Assembly: GCF_018304825.1 (NCBI RefSeq)
Contig: NZ_CP072648.1
Span: 1,099,501 to 1,163,500 of the forward strand
Direction of reading: 5' to 3'
DNA length: 64,000 bases
Source of the DNA: Chloracidobacterium validum
GTDB lineage: Bacteria; Acidobacteriota; Blastocatellia; Chloracidobacteriales; Chloracidobacteriaceae
This document shows, piece after piece, positions 1-8,500 of the stretch (its first letter is position 1; each line of letters starts with the position of its first letter). The translations under genes and the position numbers were made by a program. Under the pieces are notes generated by a model. It worked only from the letters and a program-made list of their open reading frames with translations. It was not told the DNA's origin and ran no database searches.

Positions 1-93
1 TTGACCAAACCTATGATGCGTTGGCGGGTCAGCTATTCGGGAACGCCTGATGGCGATCAGCACGAACTACGTTTAGCGACAAAGGATGCGTGA
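1..93 (+). CDS. C-terminal tail of an unidentified gene (5' partial)
   Basis: An open frame runs from the first base of the window to a TGA at 91-93, giving about 30 residues ending in ATKDA. The fragment is too short to identify. It is probably real coding sequence, because its stop overlaps the GTG at 90 of the next gene in a GTGA arrangement, a junction also seen at 10784 in this window. That would place the lipoprotein gene downstream in the same operon. The upstream part lies outside the window. Confidence 0.45.
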   Translation: MTKPMMRWRVSYSGTPDGDQHELRLATKDA

Positions 94-1121
94 CTGAGGG
101 AATGATGTGGCGCACGAGGCTGGGTGTTGTTCTGTCCATCGTTTTGGCCTGGTTCGTCTCCATCGGCTGTGGCAGCCGGGTTCCACGCGATGAGTCTGGA
201 AAGCTGCGGGTCGGATTGGTTTTTGATATTGGCGGAAAGGATGACAAGTCGTTCAATGCCGCCGCTTGGGAAGGCGCTAAACGCGCGAAACAGACCTTGC
301 CTATCGTGCTGCGCCATGCCGAACCTGGCGAGCCAAACAACCTCGAACCGTGCATGCGGGCCTTTGCCGAGCGCGGCTACGACCTCATCATTGGGATTGG
401 TTTTGCGCAGGGGCCGGTACTGGCGGCCGTTGCCAAGGAATATCCAAACATCCACTTCGCCATCGTGGACTCGGTCGTGGATTTGCCCAACGTCGCGTCG
501 CTGGTATTCAAGGAACACGAAGGCAGCTTCCTGGTGGGCATGATGGCGGCCCGGGCCAGCCAAACCGGCAAAATCGGCTTTGTTGGTGGCATGGACATTC
601 CTCTCATTCGTAAGTTTGCGACCGGTTACGAGGAAGGCGCACGTTACGTCAATCCGAATATCACAATCCTGAAGAACTTTGTCGGGATCACCGATGCCGC
701 ATGGAACAATCCGGGGAAGGGCAAGGAGCTGGCCACGGCCCAGTACGAAGCCGGCGCCGATGTCGTTTTTCAAGCGGCTGGCAACTCCGGCATTGGCGTG
801 TTTGACGCAGCCGAGGAAAACCGGAAGCTGGCAATTGGCGTTGACGCCAATCAGAACTGGGTCAAGCCCGGTTTTGTGCTGACCAGCATGGTCAAGCGGG
901 TGGATGTGGCCGTGTACACCATCATCCAGGAAGCGCTGGAGAAACGGTTTCGCGGTGGTCTGCACGCCTACGGGTTGGAAAACGACGGCATCGCGTACGC
1001 GCTCGACGACTACAACCGCCCACTCGTGTCGGACGAGGTCCTGCGCGAAGTTGAAGCCGCGCGGCAAAAAATCATGACCGGTGAAATCAAGGTCACTGAC
1101 TACATGGCGAACCTGAAATGA
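90..1121 (+). CDS. BMP/PnrA-family nucleoside-binding lipoprotein
   Basis: Predicted substrate-binding lipoprotein of an ABC importer in the Bmp/Med/PnrA (TmpC) family, whose studied members bind purine nucleosides. The 343-residue product has a basic N-terminus, a hydrophobic stretch and a lipobox-like IGC with Cys at about residue 27, so it should be lipid-anchored in the periplasm. Family motifs follow: a GLVFDIGGKDDKSFN strand near residues 42-56 and a GFVGGMDIPLI segment near 155-165. I chose the GTG at 90 because it overlaps the upstream TGA (GTGA); ATGs at 102 and 105 are alternatives. The gene overlaps thiO by ATGA, and a purine nucleoside phosphorylase follows, which fits nucleoside scavenging. 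No permease or ATPase gene is visible here. Confidence 0.82.
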   Translation: MTEGMMWRTRLGVVLSIVLAWFVSIGCGSRVPRDESGKLRVGLVFDIGGKDDKSFNAAAWEGAKRAKQTLPIVLRHAEPGEPNNLEPCMRAFAERGYDLIIGIGFAQGPVLAAVAKEYPNIHFAIVDSVVDLPNVASLVFKEHEGSFLVGMMAARASQTGKIGFVGGMDIPLIRKFATGYEEGARYVNPNITILKNFVGITDAAWNNPGKGKELATAQYEAGADVVFQAAGNSGIGVFDAAEENRKLAIGVDANQNWVKPGFVLTSMVKRVDVAVYTIIQEALEKRFRGGLHAYGLENDGIAYALDDYNRPLVSDEVLREVEAARQKIMTGEIKVTDYMANLK

Positions 1122-2281
1122 CCGCAACCAGTGATGCCGTTGTGATTGGCGGCGGGGTGATCGGGCTGGCCATTGCGCGGGCGCTGGCGCGGGATGGCTT
1201 GCGCGTGACTGTTTTTGAACGAAATGCGCAACCTGGTGGGGAGGCGTCCTGGGCCGCAGCCGGGATGCTGGCCCCACAATCTGAGGCCGACGCGCCCGGA
1301 CCACTGTTTGACCTCTGCCTCGCCAGCCGGTCGCTCTATGCCGACTTTGTGGCCGCGCTCTGGGAGGAAACCAGGATAGACGCCGAGCTGTGCCCGGCTG
1401 GAACGCTCCTTCTGGCTGAACAAGAAACGGACGTGGCGGCCTTGCAGTCCAAGTTGGCTTGGCAAACGGCGGCCGGTTGTCATGCCGAGTGGCTGTCTCC
1501 GTCCGACATCCGAACGGTTGAGCCGCTGCTGGCCGGTTGTGCCGGGGGACTCTACCTACCGGATGACTGGCAAGTTGAGAACCGCCGTCTGACGCAGGCG
1601 TTGGTTGCGGCCGTGACGGCGGCCGGAGTGAACATCGTGTGCCATTGCGAAAACCTCGAACTGGTGGTTGCGGATGGACGGGTTGTTGGGGTTGAAGCCC
1701 ACGGTGAGCGTTGGTCGTCTCCGGTGGTGATCAACGCTGCCGGGAGTTGGGCGGCGCGGATGTCCCCCACGCTGTTACGGCTGCCAGCGGGTGCTGTCCG
1801 TCCGATTCGCGGCCAAATGGTAGCGCTCCAGATGCCAATCCAGGCCAAGGTGCGGCATGTCATTCGGACGCCGCGGGTGTATCTGGTACCGCGCCGGGAT
1901 GGCCGGCTTGTCATCGGCGCAACTGTCGAGGATGTCGGTTATGAAAAGCAGGTTACGGCCGGTGGTATAGCGGCTCTGCTCTCCGGTGCGCTTGCTATTG
2001 CGCCGGGTTTGGCGCGTGCGCCGCTGGGCGAAACTTGGGCTGGGCTACGCCCCCTGGCCACCGACGATCTGCCACTCATCGGCGCGACTGATGTCACTGG
2101 GCTGTTTTGCGCAACGGGACACTACCGGAACGGCATTTTGCTGACGCCCATCACCGCCGAGATCATGCGCTGTCTCGTGCAGCGTCTTCCGCTGCCATGT
2201 GATATTGCTCCGTTCTCGCCCAAACGATTTGATTCGTCCGGTGTGCTATGTTCTGAAAGCGTCTCATCCGCACCACTCTGA
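1118..2281 (+). CDS. thiO: Glycine oxidase ThiO / FAD-dependent amino acid oxidase
   Basis: FAD-dependent oxidase of the DAO fold, 387 residues. ThiO oxidises glycine to the imine used for the thiamine thiazole ring. The N-terminus holds a Rossmann FAD motif (VVIGGGVIGLAIARAL, about residues 8-23) ending in an acidic FER. A GGEASWAAAGMLAPQ segment follows, typical of ThiO and related glycine/sarcosine oxidases. Later a PIRGQMV strand and a C-terminal ATGHYRNGILLTP motif close the flavin site. The start overlaps the preceding stop (ATGA), implying coupling. No thiS or thiG is adjacent; thiD lies far away at 56718. Substrate assignment within the DAO family is by similarity only. Confidence 0.82.
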   Translation: MTATSDAVVIGGGVIGLAIARALARDGLRVTVFERNAQPGGEASWAAAGMLAPQSEADAPGPLFDLCLASRSLYADFVAALWEETRIDAELCPAGTLLLAEQETDVAALQSKLAWQTAAGCHAEWLSPSDIRTVEPLLAGCAGGLYLPDDWQVENRRLTQALVAAVTAAGVNIVCHCENLELVVADGRVVGVEAHGERWSSPVVINAAGSWAARMSPTLLRLPAGAVRPIRGQMVALQMPIQAKVRHVIRTPRVYLVPRRDGRLVIGATVEDVGYEKQVTAGGIAALLSGALAIAPGLARAPLGETWAGLRPLATDDLPLIGATDVTGLFCATGHYRNGILLTPITAEIMRCLVQRLPLPCDIAPFSPKRFDSSGVLCSESVSSAPL

Positions 2282-2297
2282 CTGCCAAAAAAATGAC

Positions 2298-3119
2298 ATG
2301 ACGGACAATTACGAAAAAGCTCTGGAAGCCGCCCATTTTCTTCGATCAAAACTGCCGAAAGTACCTGAGATTCTGGTTGTGCTTGGTTCTGGGCTGGGCG
2401 CATTCGCGGATACACTGGAGCAGTCGGTGCGTGTGGACTACCGGTTGATTCCCCATCTTCCAACCTCGACGGTGGTCGGTCACCATGGGCGGCAAGTGTG
2501 TGGCTACACTGGGGGCAAGTGCGTCGCCGCCATGCAGGGGCGGTTTCATTTCTACGAGGGCTACACGCTCCAGCAAGCGACGTTTTACTTGCGCATCGCC
2601 AAATTGCTCGGTATCGAAAAAGTCATCCTCACCAACGCGGCCGGTGGCATTGATCCATCGCTTGCGCCAGGCGACCTGATGCTGATTGATGACCATATCA
2701 ACCTGATGGCTGCCAACCCGCTCCAGGGCCTCAATGACGAACGCTTCGGGCCGCGCTTCCCAGACCTGACCGACGCCTATGACCCGGACTACCGCGCCAT
2801 TGCGCGTGAGGAAGCCGCGCGGCTCGGCATCCCGCTCAAGTCTGGCGTGTATGCCGCGCTGCTGGGTCCGAGCTATGAAACGCCCGCCGAAATACGGATG
2901 ATCCGTTGTTTTGGCGCGCATGCGGTTGGGATGTCCACTGTTCCAGAGACGATTGTGGCGCGGCACATGGGCATGCGTGTCCTGGGCATTTCGTGCATCA
3001 CCAATTTGGCGGCCGGTGTCCTTGACCAACCGATCAATCACGAGGATGTACTGGAAGTCGGTCGGCAAGTTGCTGACCGCTTCATTCCTTTGCTGCATGC
3101 CGTGATTGCGCGGATGTAA
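2298..3119 (+). CDS. Purine nucleoside phosphorylase
   Basis: Trimeric-type purine nucleoside phosphorylase (273 residues), which splits inosine or guanosine with phosphate into base and ribose 1-phosphate in the cytosol. Visible family features are the phosphate-binding LGSGLGAF near residue 30, QGRFHFYEGY, the LTNAAGGI strand, and the base-binding YETPAEIRM followed by GAHAVGMSTVPE and CITNLAAG. The open frame extends upstream to 2199, but that part overlaps thiO and is not family-like, so I place the start at the ATG at 2298, 17 bases after the thiO stop. Its position behind a PnrA-like lipoprotein suggests purine salvage. Confidence 0.9.
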   Translation: MTDNYEKALEAAHFLRSKLPKVPEILVVLGSGLGAFADTLEQSVRVDYRLIPHLPTSTVVGHHGRQVCGYTGGKCVAAMQGRFHFYEGYTLQQATFYLRIAKLLGIEKVILTNAAGGIDPSLAPGDLMLIDDHINLMAANPLQGLNDERFGPRFPDLTDAYDPDYRAIAREEAARLGIPLKSGVYAALLGPSYETPAEIRMIRCFGAHAVGMSTVPETIVARHMGMRVLGISCITNLAAGVLDQPINHEDVLEVGRQVADRFIPLLHAVIARM

Positions 3120-3140
3120 GCCGGTTTGTGGGCGCGTTTT

Positions 3141-3824
3141 TCACCGCTCGCCAAAAATGGCTGTTCCGACGCGGATGTAGGTTGCGCCTTCCTCAATCGC
3201 CACCTCGAAGTCGTGACTCATGCCCATGGACAGCTCCGGCAGTTGGTCACCGGGGAAGTCGGTCAGCAGCGCATCCCGGAGCAGCCGCAGTTGACGAAAG
3301 TAGGGCCGCGCGTCTGTCGGGTCAGGGCAAAACGGCGGGATGGTCATCAGCCCCTGAATGCGGATATGCGGCAGTCCACGCGCCGCCGCGTAAGCGGAGG
3401 GTAGGTCCGTCGGGGACAGTCCAGATTTTGTCGCTTCGTCACCAAGCCTGACCTGGAGCAAGACCGCTTGCGGGCGTCCCCGTTCCTGAGCCAAACGGTT
3501 GAGGCGCTGCGCCAGTGCGAGCGAATCCACGGTATGAATGAGGTAGAAATGCTCGGCAGCCAGCTTGGCCTTGTTGCTTTGGAGGTGTCCGATCAGATGC
3601 CAGCGCAAGTCCGGCGGACTGTGTGGGAGCTTGGTCAAGGCCTCCTGAACGCGGTTTTCACCAATATCCTGAATGCCTGCCGCGGCTGCCGCTTGAATGG
3701 CCGCGACCGGTTTGGTTTTGGACACGGCAATGAGCGTAACGGCGTCGGGGTTGCGGCCGGCGCGGCGGGCGGCCGCAGCGATTCGCTCCCGAATGGCGGC
3801 GATGTTTTCTGCGATGGATGGCAT
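3141..3824 (-). CDS. YggS/PROSC-family pyridoxal phosphate-binding protein
   Basis: Single-domain alanine-racemase-fold protein (227 residues) of the YggS/PLPBP family, which handles vitamin B6 homeostasis rather than a defined catalytic reaction. The PLP lysine is about K36 in AVSKTKP, followed by IGENRVQEA, WHLIGHLQSNK and the C-terminal SMGMSHDFEVAIEEG with a VGTAIFGER end. The open frame extends upstream into the dksA-like gene in another frame, so I use the ATG at 3824. It begins 10 bases after the stop of the DksA-like gene at 3835 and is probably co-transcribed with it. It converges with the purine phosphorylase gene, leaving only 21 bases between the two stops. Confidence 0.9.
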   Translation of the reverse strand: MPSIAENIAAIRERIAAAARRAGRNPDAVTLIAVSKTKPVAAIQAAAAAGIQDIGENRVQEALTKLPHSPPDLRWHLIGHLQSNKAKLAAEHFYLIHTVDSLALAQRLNRLAQERGRPQAVLLQVRLGDEATKSGLSPTDLPSAYAAARGLPHIRIQGLMTIPPFCPDPTDARPYFRQLRLLRDALLTDFPGDQLPELSMGMSHDFEVAIEEGATYIRVGTAIFGER

Positions 3825-3834
3825 GCCCAACGAT

Positions 3835-4185
3835 TTACTCGGTGACGAGGCCACGCTCGATTTTTTCCTGATAAGCTGCTGTGTAACGGGCCCACGGCAC
3901 CGCTTCCAACCGCTTCCGTGGGATTTCCTCGCCCGACCCCTGACAGATGCCATACGTGCCGTCGGCAATCCGCTCGAGGGCTTCTTCAACGTCTTGCAGC
4001 AACTGGCGATATTGTTCGGCCTGGCGCGCGGCAAGTTCGCGGTTGGCGTAGGTCACGGCAGCATCGAGCGGGTCTTTGACTTCCTCGCCGGTTTCCTCTT
4101 GCGTCGTGAGATTGAGGGCTAACCGCAGCTCGCGCCGCTTCTCTAAAAGTTTTTCTCGCTGCTGGGCCAGAAAGGCGTCATCCAT
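3835..4185 (-). CDS. DksA/TraR-family protein lacking most zinc-finger cysteines
   Basis: A 116-residue DksA/TraR-like protein. The N-terminal half is a charged helical coiled coil (residues 1-75), and the C-terminal half keeps the family frame DGTYGICQGSGEEIPRKRLEAVP. Canonical members have four zinc cysteines (CxxC near GE-I and CxxC after the RLEA-P-AR-Y motif). Here only C81 remains; the other positions read G84, T102 and Y105. Zinc binding is therefore unlikely, as in known cysteine-poor DksA variants that still act on RNA polymerase. The acidic coiled-coil tip that defines DksA function cannot be judged securely. It heads a probable operon with the YggS-type gene and is divergent from ruvX. 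Confidence 0.8.
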   Translation of the reverse strand: MDDAFLAQQREKLLEKRRELRLALNLTTQEETGEEVKDPLDAAVTYANRELAARQAEQYRQLLQDVEEALERIADGTYGICQGSGEEIPRKRLEAVPWARYTAAYQEKIERGLVTE

Positions 4186-4322
4186 TGCGCATTCTTTCTC
4201 CTTACAAGCTCAAACTTCTGACAGCTTCAAAGCCGATGTGGCTTTTGGACGCGCAAGCCTAGTGAGGACTTTCACGAGTGTCAATTTGTGTCAGAATCAG
4301 TCGTCTGTGTGAGGTATCCCCG

Positions 4323-4874
4323 ATGCGACAAGCCAGTGTGGTGACGTCAAGCCTGCCTTTTGACCGACAGCCGGTTTCGGGAACACCGGCTGAAGTGGAA
4401 GAACCCAATACCGCCGCGCCTGCGCCACTGCCTTCCCAGCGAACCCTTGCCGTGGACTGGGGGGCAAAGCGCACCGGTTTGGCGATTTGTGATGAGCTGG
4501 GCCTCATTGCGCGTCCGTTGGCGGTCTGGCCGACCGGGTCGCGCAAGTCATTGGTGGCGCGGGTCGTGGCGCTGGTTGCCCAAGAGCAGGTCGTGCGCTG
4601 TGTCGTGGGGTTGGCCTGTCGGTTGGACGGTTCGCCTAACCAGGCCACGGTTCCTACCCTGGCGTTTGTCGAAGCCCTGCGCCGCGCCGCGCCCGTCCCG
4701 GTCGTGACCTGGAATGAGCGATTGACCTCGGTTGCGGCTGAAACGTGGCTACGCGAGCGCCGCATTCCCCGTCAACGGTGGGCGCTTCTGCAAGATGCCG
4801 TTGCCGCGGCGATCCTGCTGGAAGACTTCCTGGCCAATCAAGGCGGTTCATTGACCTTACCGGAAGCGCGTTGA
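4323..4874 (+). CDS. ruvX: Holliday junction resolvase-like protein RuvX/YqgF
   Basis: RNase H-fold protein of the YqgF/RuvX family (183 residues), linked to 16S rRNA 5' end processing and suggested as a Holliday junction resolvase. The fold starts near residue 41 with TLAVDWGAKRTGLAICDE, carrying the first catalytic Asp, followed by VVGLACRLDGS, WNERLTS and the C-terminal LLQDAVAAAILLEDFL with the last acidic residues. The first 40 residues are a low-complexity extension, so the start is uncertain; I prefer the ATG at 4323 over a GTG at 4278. It is divergent from the dksA-like gene. Confidence 0.83.
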   Translation: MRQASVVTSSLPFDRQPVSGTPAEVEEPNTAAPAPLPSQRTLAVDWGAKRTGLAICDELGLIARPLAVWPTGSRKSLVARVVALVAQEQVVRCVVGLACRLDGSPNQATVPTLAFVEALRRAAPVPVVTWNERLTSVAAETWLRERRIPRQRWALLQDAVAAAILLEDFLANQGGSLTLPEAR

Positions 4875-4937
4875 TGGATCGTTGATGTATTTAGTCATGC
4901 CTCGTCAACCAACCCTAGACTGCATTCGGAGACGCTC

Positions 4938-5408
4938 ATGGCAAAGCCCATCGTATTTGTGTGTATTGAAAATTCCTGCCGAAGCCAGTTGGCGGAAGCG
5001 TTCGCCCGGATACATAACCCCGGTGGCTTCGAGATTCATAGCGCTGGTTCACGGCCGTCAGGTAGGGTGAACGAAAAGGCCATTGCCGCCATGGCTGAAC
5101 TGGGCTACGACCTCACGCGGCACACCTCCAAATCGCTCGATGCCTTGCCTTCCGTTGTGTTTGCTGCTGTCATCACCATGGGATGTGGGGATGCTTGTCC
5201 GAGTCTGCGCGGCGAAATTCACGAAGACTGGGGCATTCCTGACCCCAAGCATCTTCCGCCGGCCGCCTTCAACTGCGTTCGAGACGAGATCGAAGCAAAA
5301 GTAAAAGCGCTTTTTGCGCGACTGTCTTCAGAGAACCTAGCTTGCAACGAAACACCTTTTCTCAACAGAGCTTGCGGGACACTTGTCAACGTTGGGCGAG
5401 AACAGTAA
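4938..5408 (+). CDS. ArsC-like low-molecular-weight phosphatase / arsenate reductase
   Basis: A 156-residue protein of the low-molecular-weight tyrosine phosphatase fold. The P-loop CIENSCRS (C-x5-R-S, about residues 9-16) holds the nucleophilic Cys. Downstream ITMGCGDACPS has two cysteines at the place where thioredoxin-coupled ArsC proteins carry their relay pair, and DWGIPDP supplies the general-acid Asp. This favours arsenate reductase over a plain protein phosphatase. The C-terminal 25 residues after LSSEN are not family-like. No ars efflux or regulator gene is adjacent; the only ArsR-type regulator in the window is 31 kb away and sits with an RND pump. Confidence 0.75.
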   Translation: MAKPIVFVCIENSCRSQLAEAFARIHNPGGFEIHSAGSRPSGRVNEKAIAAMAELGYDLTRHTSKSLDALPSVVFAAVITMGCGDACPSLRGEIHEDWGIPDPKHLPPAAFNCVRDEIEAKVKALFARLSSENLACNETPFLNRACGTLVNVGREQ

Positions 5409-5493
5409 GCTCGCGCAACAACTTAGAAGCGCACAGATCTCCGAGTCCAAACGCTGGAATGGAATTTCTCACAAGCCCACGAGGTAATCTCCT

Positions 5494-8280
5494 ATGAAGC
5501 GGTTTTTACACCAGTATCGCCTACGCCGGTGGATAGCTCTGCTGGCCGTTCCACCGGTTGCCCTTGCCTTTGCGCCCTTTATCGCGCAGGCCGACCGTCA
5601 CCTTCCCAAGCCGACGCGGCCGACCCCCCAACCGGCCGTCCGACACGTCCTGAGTACGCCGGCCGAGAACCAAAGCAGCCGTCTGTTATTCGAGGAAAAT
5701 CGCGGGCAGCATGCTGGCCCGGTACGCTACAAAATGTTTGGTGGGTCGGTGTTTCTGACCGACCGGGCGGAAGCCTGCATGCTGGTTGAAGCCGGACGCG
5801 AACCCCTCTGGCGTCCAACCGGCAAAGCTGCCCAGAATCCACTGTGGCGGAAAGTCCCGACCTCGCGTCCGGTGTATCGGGCGCTGCGCATGCAGCCGGT
5901 CGAACGTGAGACCGGGCAACCCATCCCTCCGGCGGCCTCGGAAGGACTGGCCCGTAGTCCGATCAAGCTGGCGTACTGCAAGGGCGAACGCACGCAGTGG
6001 CGTAGCCACGTGCCCCTCTATCGGCAAGTCGTTTACCACAATGTCTATGCTGGCATTGACTTGGTCTATTACCCAAAAGATGAGCGTCTGACCTATGATT
6101 TTCGCGTCTCGCCCGGTGCCGATCCAAACGCCATCTGCCTGAGTTTTGACGGAGCCGACCGACTCGCTCTGGACCGTGAAGGTAACTTACAGTGCCTAGT
6201 CGGTCAGCAAACGGTCGTGATGCAAAAACCAACGCTTTACCAGGAAGTGGCCGGTGAACGACGGATCGTATCCGGGCGGTTTGTTGTGGACGGCAACCGG
6301 GTTGCCTTTGAGGTCGGTGCGTATGACCGGAATCTGGCCTTGGTGATTGATCCAGTGCTGCCGTTTTATTCAACCTTCCTCGGCGGTGACCAGGATGATG
6401 AGGCCGTGGGCGTGGCAGTGGGCCGCATCTTCAATCGCGGCGCAACGACAAGCGGCACTGTGTTCAGTTCGCCAAACACCATCCCTGTTTTTGTGGCGGG
6501 AACTACCTTCAGTCCCTCCTTTCCTGTGCCGGTTGGCTCAGGTCCGAACGCGAATAATCCGCTTTCTACGTCGGATGTGGACATCGTTGTGGCTCGCTTC
6601 GAGTTCCGAGCGGATGGATCGGTTCCAACCAACTTGCCTGACCTTGGGCCTGCGCGGCGTTTCGCGCCGTGGAATAACTTTGCCAACGGCAGTAATTCAA
6701 GTTTCACGTATGATGACCGCGGCGCGGAAAACGGATTGGCGGCGGTCATTATCTACGGTGGAAGCGGCGATGATGTCTGCACCGGTGCCAGCGTCAACGC
6801 ACTGAGTTCTGGCGTAGAACAGGTTGACGGCAGCTACTTTCGCCCGCAGATTGGACCGGTTGTTGTTGGTTACACTACCAGCAGCAATTTCCCCACCGGA
6901 CGCCAAGCGTTGGGGAGTGGAACCCCTACCACCTTTCAAGCGGCGTTTGGCGGGGGCAACGCGGATGCCTTTGCCATGGTGTTTCCATTCTGCCTCGATC
7001 CACTTGCCGACAACATAACTTCGTCACCGAGTTCTCCGGTCGCTTACGCGACCTACATTGGCGGCAGTGGGGATGACGTCGCCTGGGCTTGCGCCGCGGA
7101 GCAGCGCGGTACCGATGATTTCCAATTTGTCGTGGGTGGCGATACAACCGGCAATCTGCCGGTTGGTTCAGCTAGTCCTCCGCTGTTTGATGGCACCTAT
7201 GGTGGCGGCGATGCCGACGGCTTTCTGGGGCGATTCAATCCAGAGATAAATACAAGCAGCGGTCAACGTCGCTATCTGACTTATTTTGGCGGAAATGACT
7301 ATGACACGGTTTCCGGGATTTCGGTTTTTATCAGTAGTGGCCCGCGGGTAGGTGTGACCGGCTTGACCTTTTCTGATCCTGAGACAGACTTTATCAACGG
7401 TTCAAGCAACGCGGTATCGAGTTCGCTAAGCGGAGCCACACGCAATGGGACGAGCGATGCCTTTGTGGCTGTTTTCAGGGAAACCACTGGCCCCATGCGC
7501 GATTTCTCAACCTATTTGGGTGGTGCGGCGGATGACTGGGGAACCGGTATTCAAGTTCGCCGCCGTGTAGTGGACATGGAGACGCGCTATGTCGTGCATG
7601 TCGCCGGGCTGACGACTTCGACGACGACCGGGGTTGGTGTCGCCGGCACAGGGGCGCTCTCCACATCGAACAAGGGCGGGCGGGATGCCTTTGTTGCCCA
7701 AATCCGTTGGGATGGAGGCCCGGTACTTACGACTCGGACACTTCAGTACTTTGGCTATCTTGGCGATGCCGGCGATGACGACGCCTTGACCCTGGCCACC
7801 AGCAACACTGCCGGCCCCGCCAACTCCATAGTTTATGTTGGTGGTATTTCCGAAGGGCCAAGCTTGACGTTGTTTGCGCCGGTCGGCGTTATCCCAGGGT
7901 TGCCAAACTTTGCGGACGACTTGCTATACCCGGCGGGTGGGATGGGAGTTCCAACCAGCCGCGGTTTTCTGGCCCGGATTTCGTCGGTGAATGAAGGCGG
8001 CACCAACTTACCAGCAACCTTGCACAACTTGGTCAACGTGGGCGGACGCGACTTTATTACCGGCGGGCAGCCCATCCAGGTGGTTTACAGCATTGCGCCG
8101 TACTTGGTCGCGCCGGTAAGTGAAAACGGTGGCGTGCTGTTTTTTGCCGGGGCCTCCAACGCAACCAATGTGTTGCCGTCTTCGCCGCCGGCTCCATACG
8201 ACGTCTTCCAACCGGCACGCGCAAATAACACCAGTGACCGTAAGGATGCTTACCTTGGCTCGGTGCGACTGACGCCGTAG
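5494..8280 (+). CDS. Secreted SBBP-repeat protein
   Basis: A 928-residue exported protein. A basic N-terminus and hydrophobic segment (residues 10-33) form a signal peptide ending near AQA. Residues 60-285 resemble the conserved N-terminal domain of SBBP-repeat proteins, starting with LLFEENRGQ and including YHNVYAGIDLVYYP. The rest holds at least five degenerate beta-propeller-type SBBP repeats, each with a core of aromatic-x-T/G-aromatic-x-GG/GD followed by DD or YD: YSTFLGG, YATYIGG, YLTYFGG, FSTYLGG and YFGYLGD. Such proteins are common in Acidobacteriota and related phyla; their role is unknown, perhaps in cell-surface binding. No C-terminal sorting signal is evident. It is monocistronic, bounded by a strong terminator at 8314. 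Confidence 0.78.
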   Translation: MKRFLHQYRLRRWIALLAVPPVALAFAPFIAQADRHLPKPTRPTPQPAVRHVLSTPAENQSSRLLFEENRGQHAGPVRYKMFGGSVFLTDRAEACMLVEAGREPLWRPTGKAAQNPLWRKVPTSRPVYRALRMQPVERETGQPIPPAASEGLARSPIKLAYCKGERTQWRSHVPLYRQVVYHNVYAGIDLVYYPKDERLTYDFRVSPGADPNAICLSFDGADRLALDREGNLQCLVGQQTVVMQKPTLYQEVAGERRIVSGRFVVDGNRVAFEVGAYDRNLALVIDPVLPFYSTFLGGDQDDEAVGVAVGRIFNRGATTSGTVFSSPNTIPVFVAGTTFSPSFPVPVGSGPNANNPLSTSDVDIVVARFEFRADGSVPTNLPDLGPARRFAPWNNFANGSNSSFTYDDRGAENGLAAVIIYGGSGDDVCTGASVNALSSGVEQVDGSYFRPQIGPVVVGYTTSSNFPTGRQALGSGTPTTFQAAFGGGNADAFAMVFPFCLDPLADNITSSPSSPVAYATYIGGSGDDVAWACAAEQRGTDDFQFVVGGDTTGNLPVGSASPPLFDGTYGGGDADGFLGRFNPEINTSSGQRRYLTYFGGNDYDTVSGISVFISSGPRVGVTGLTFSDPETDFINGSSNAVSSSLSGATRNGTSDAFVAVFRETTGPMRDFSTYLGGAADDWGTGIQVRRRVVDMETRYVVHVAGLTTSTTTGVGVAGTGALSTSNKGGRDAFVAQIRWDGGPVLTTRTLQYFGYLGDAGDDDALTLATSNTAGPANSIVYVGGISEGPSLTLFAPVGVIPGLPNFADDLLYPAGGMGVPTSRGFLARISSVNEGGTNLPATLHNLVNVGGRDFITGGQPIQVVYSIAPYLVAPVSENGGVLFFAGASNATNVLPSSPPAPYDVFQPARANNTSDRKDAYLGSVRLTP

Positions 8281-8313
8281 CCGCTGGCCGTCACCGAGCA
8301 TCACTTGGACTAC

Positions 8314-8346
8314 CCGCCGGGCAGTTACAGCCCGGCGGTTTTTTTT
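8314..8346 (+). terminator. Rho-independent terminator after the SBBP-repeat gene
   Basis: A perfect 9-bp GC-rich stem (ccgccgggc at 8314-8322, gcccggcgg at 8330-8338) with a 7-base loop is followed directly by eight T residues (8339-8346). It lies 33 bases after the stop of the SBBP gene and has the classic form of an intrinsic terminator. Confidence 0.93.
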
Positions 8347-8500
8347 CAGGCGCGCACTGAGCCAGTCGCCAGAACGGCAGATGATACGCACCGCGCTTGA
8401 CCGTCCAACGCAAATGCAGGTACTGTTGATTTTCACACGTTTCGTCGCGTACCGTCACGAATTTTCCCCAAAACAAGCCCGTTACGCCCGGAGACGCCCC

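Noticed and set aside
57-1304. 415-residue minus-strand open frame
   Set aside because: It is a shadow of the BMP lipoprotein and thiO genes, both with clear family motifs on the other strand; it is rich in His, Arg and Pro and matches no family pattern.
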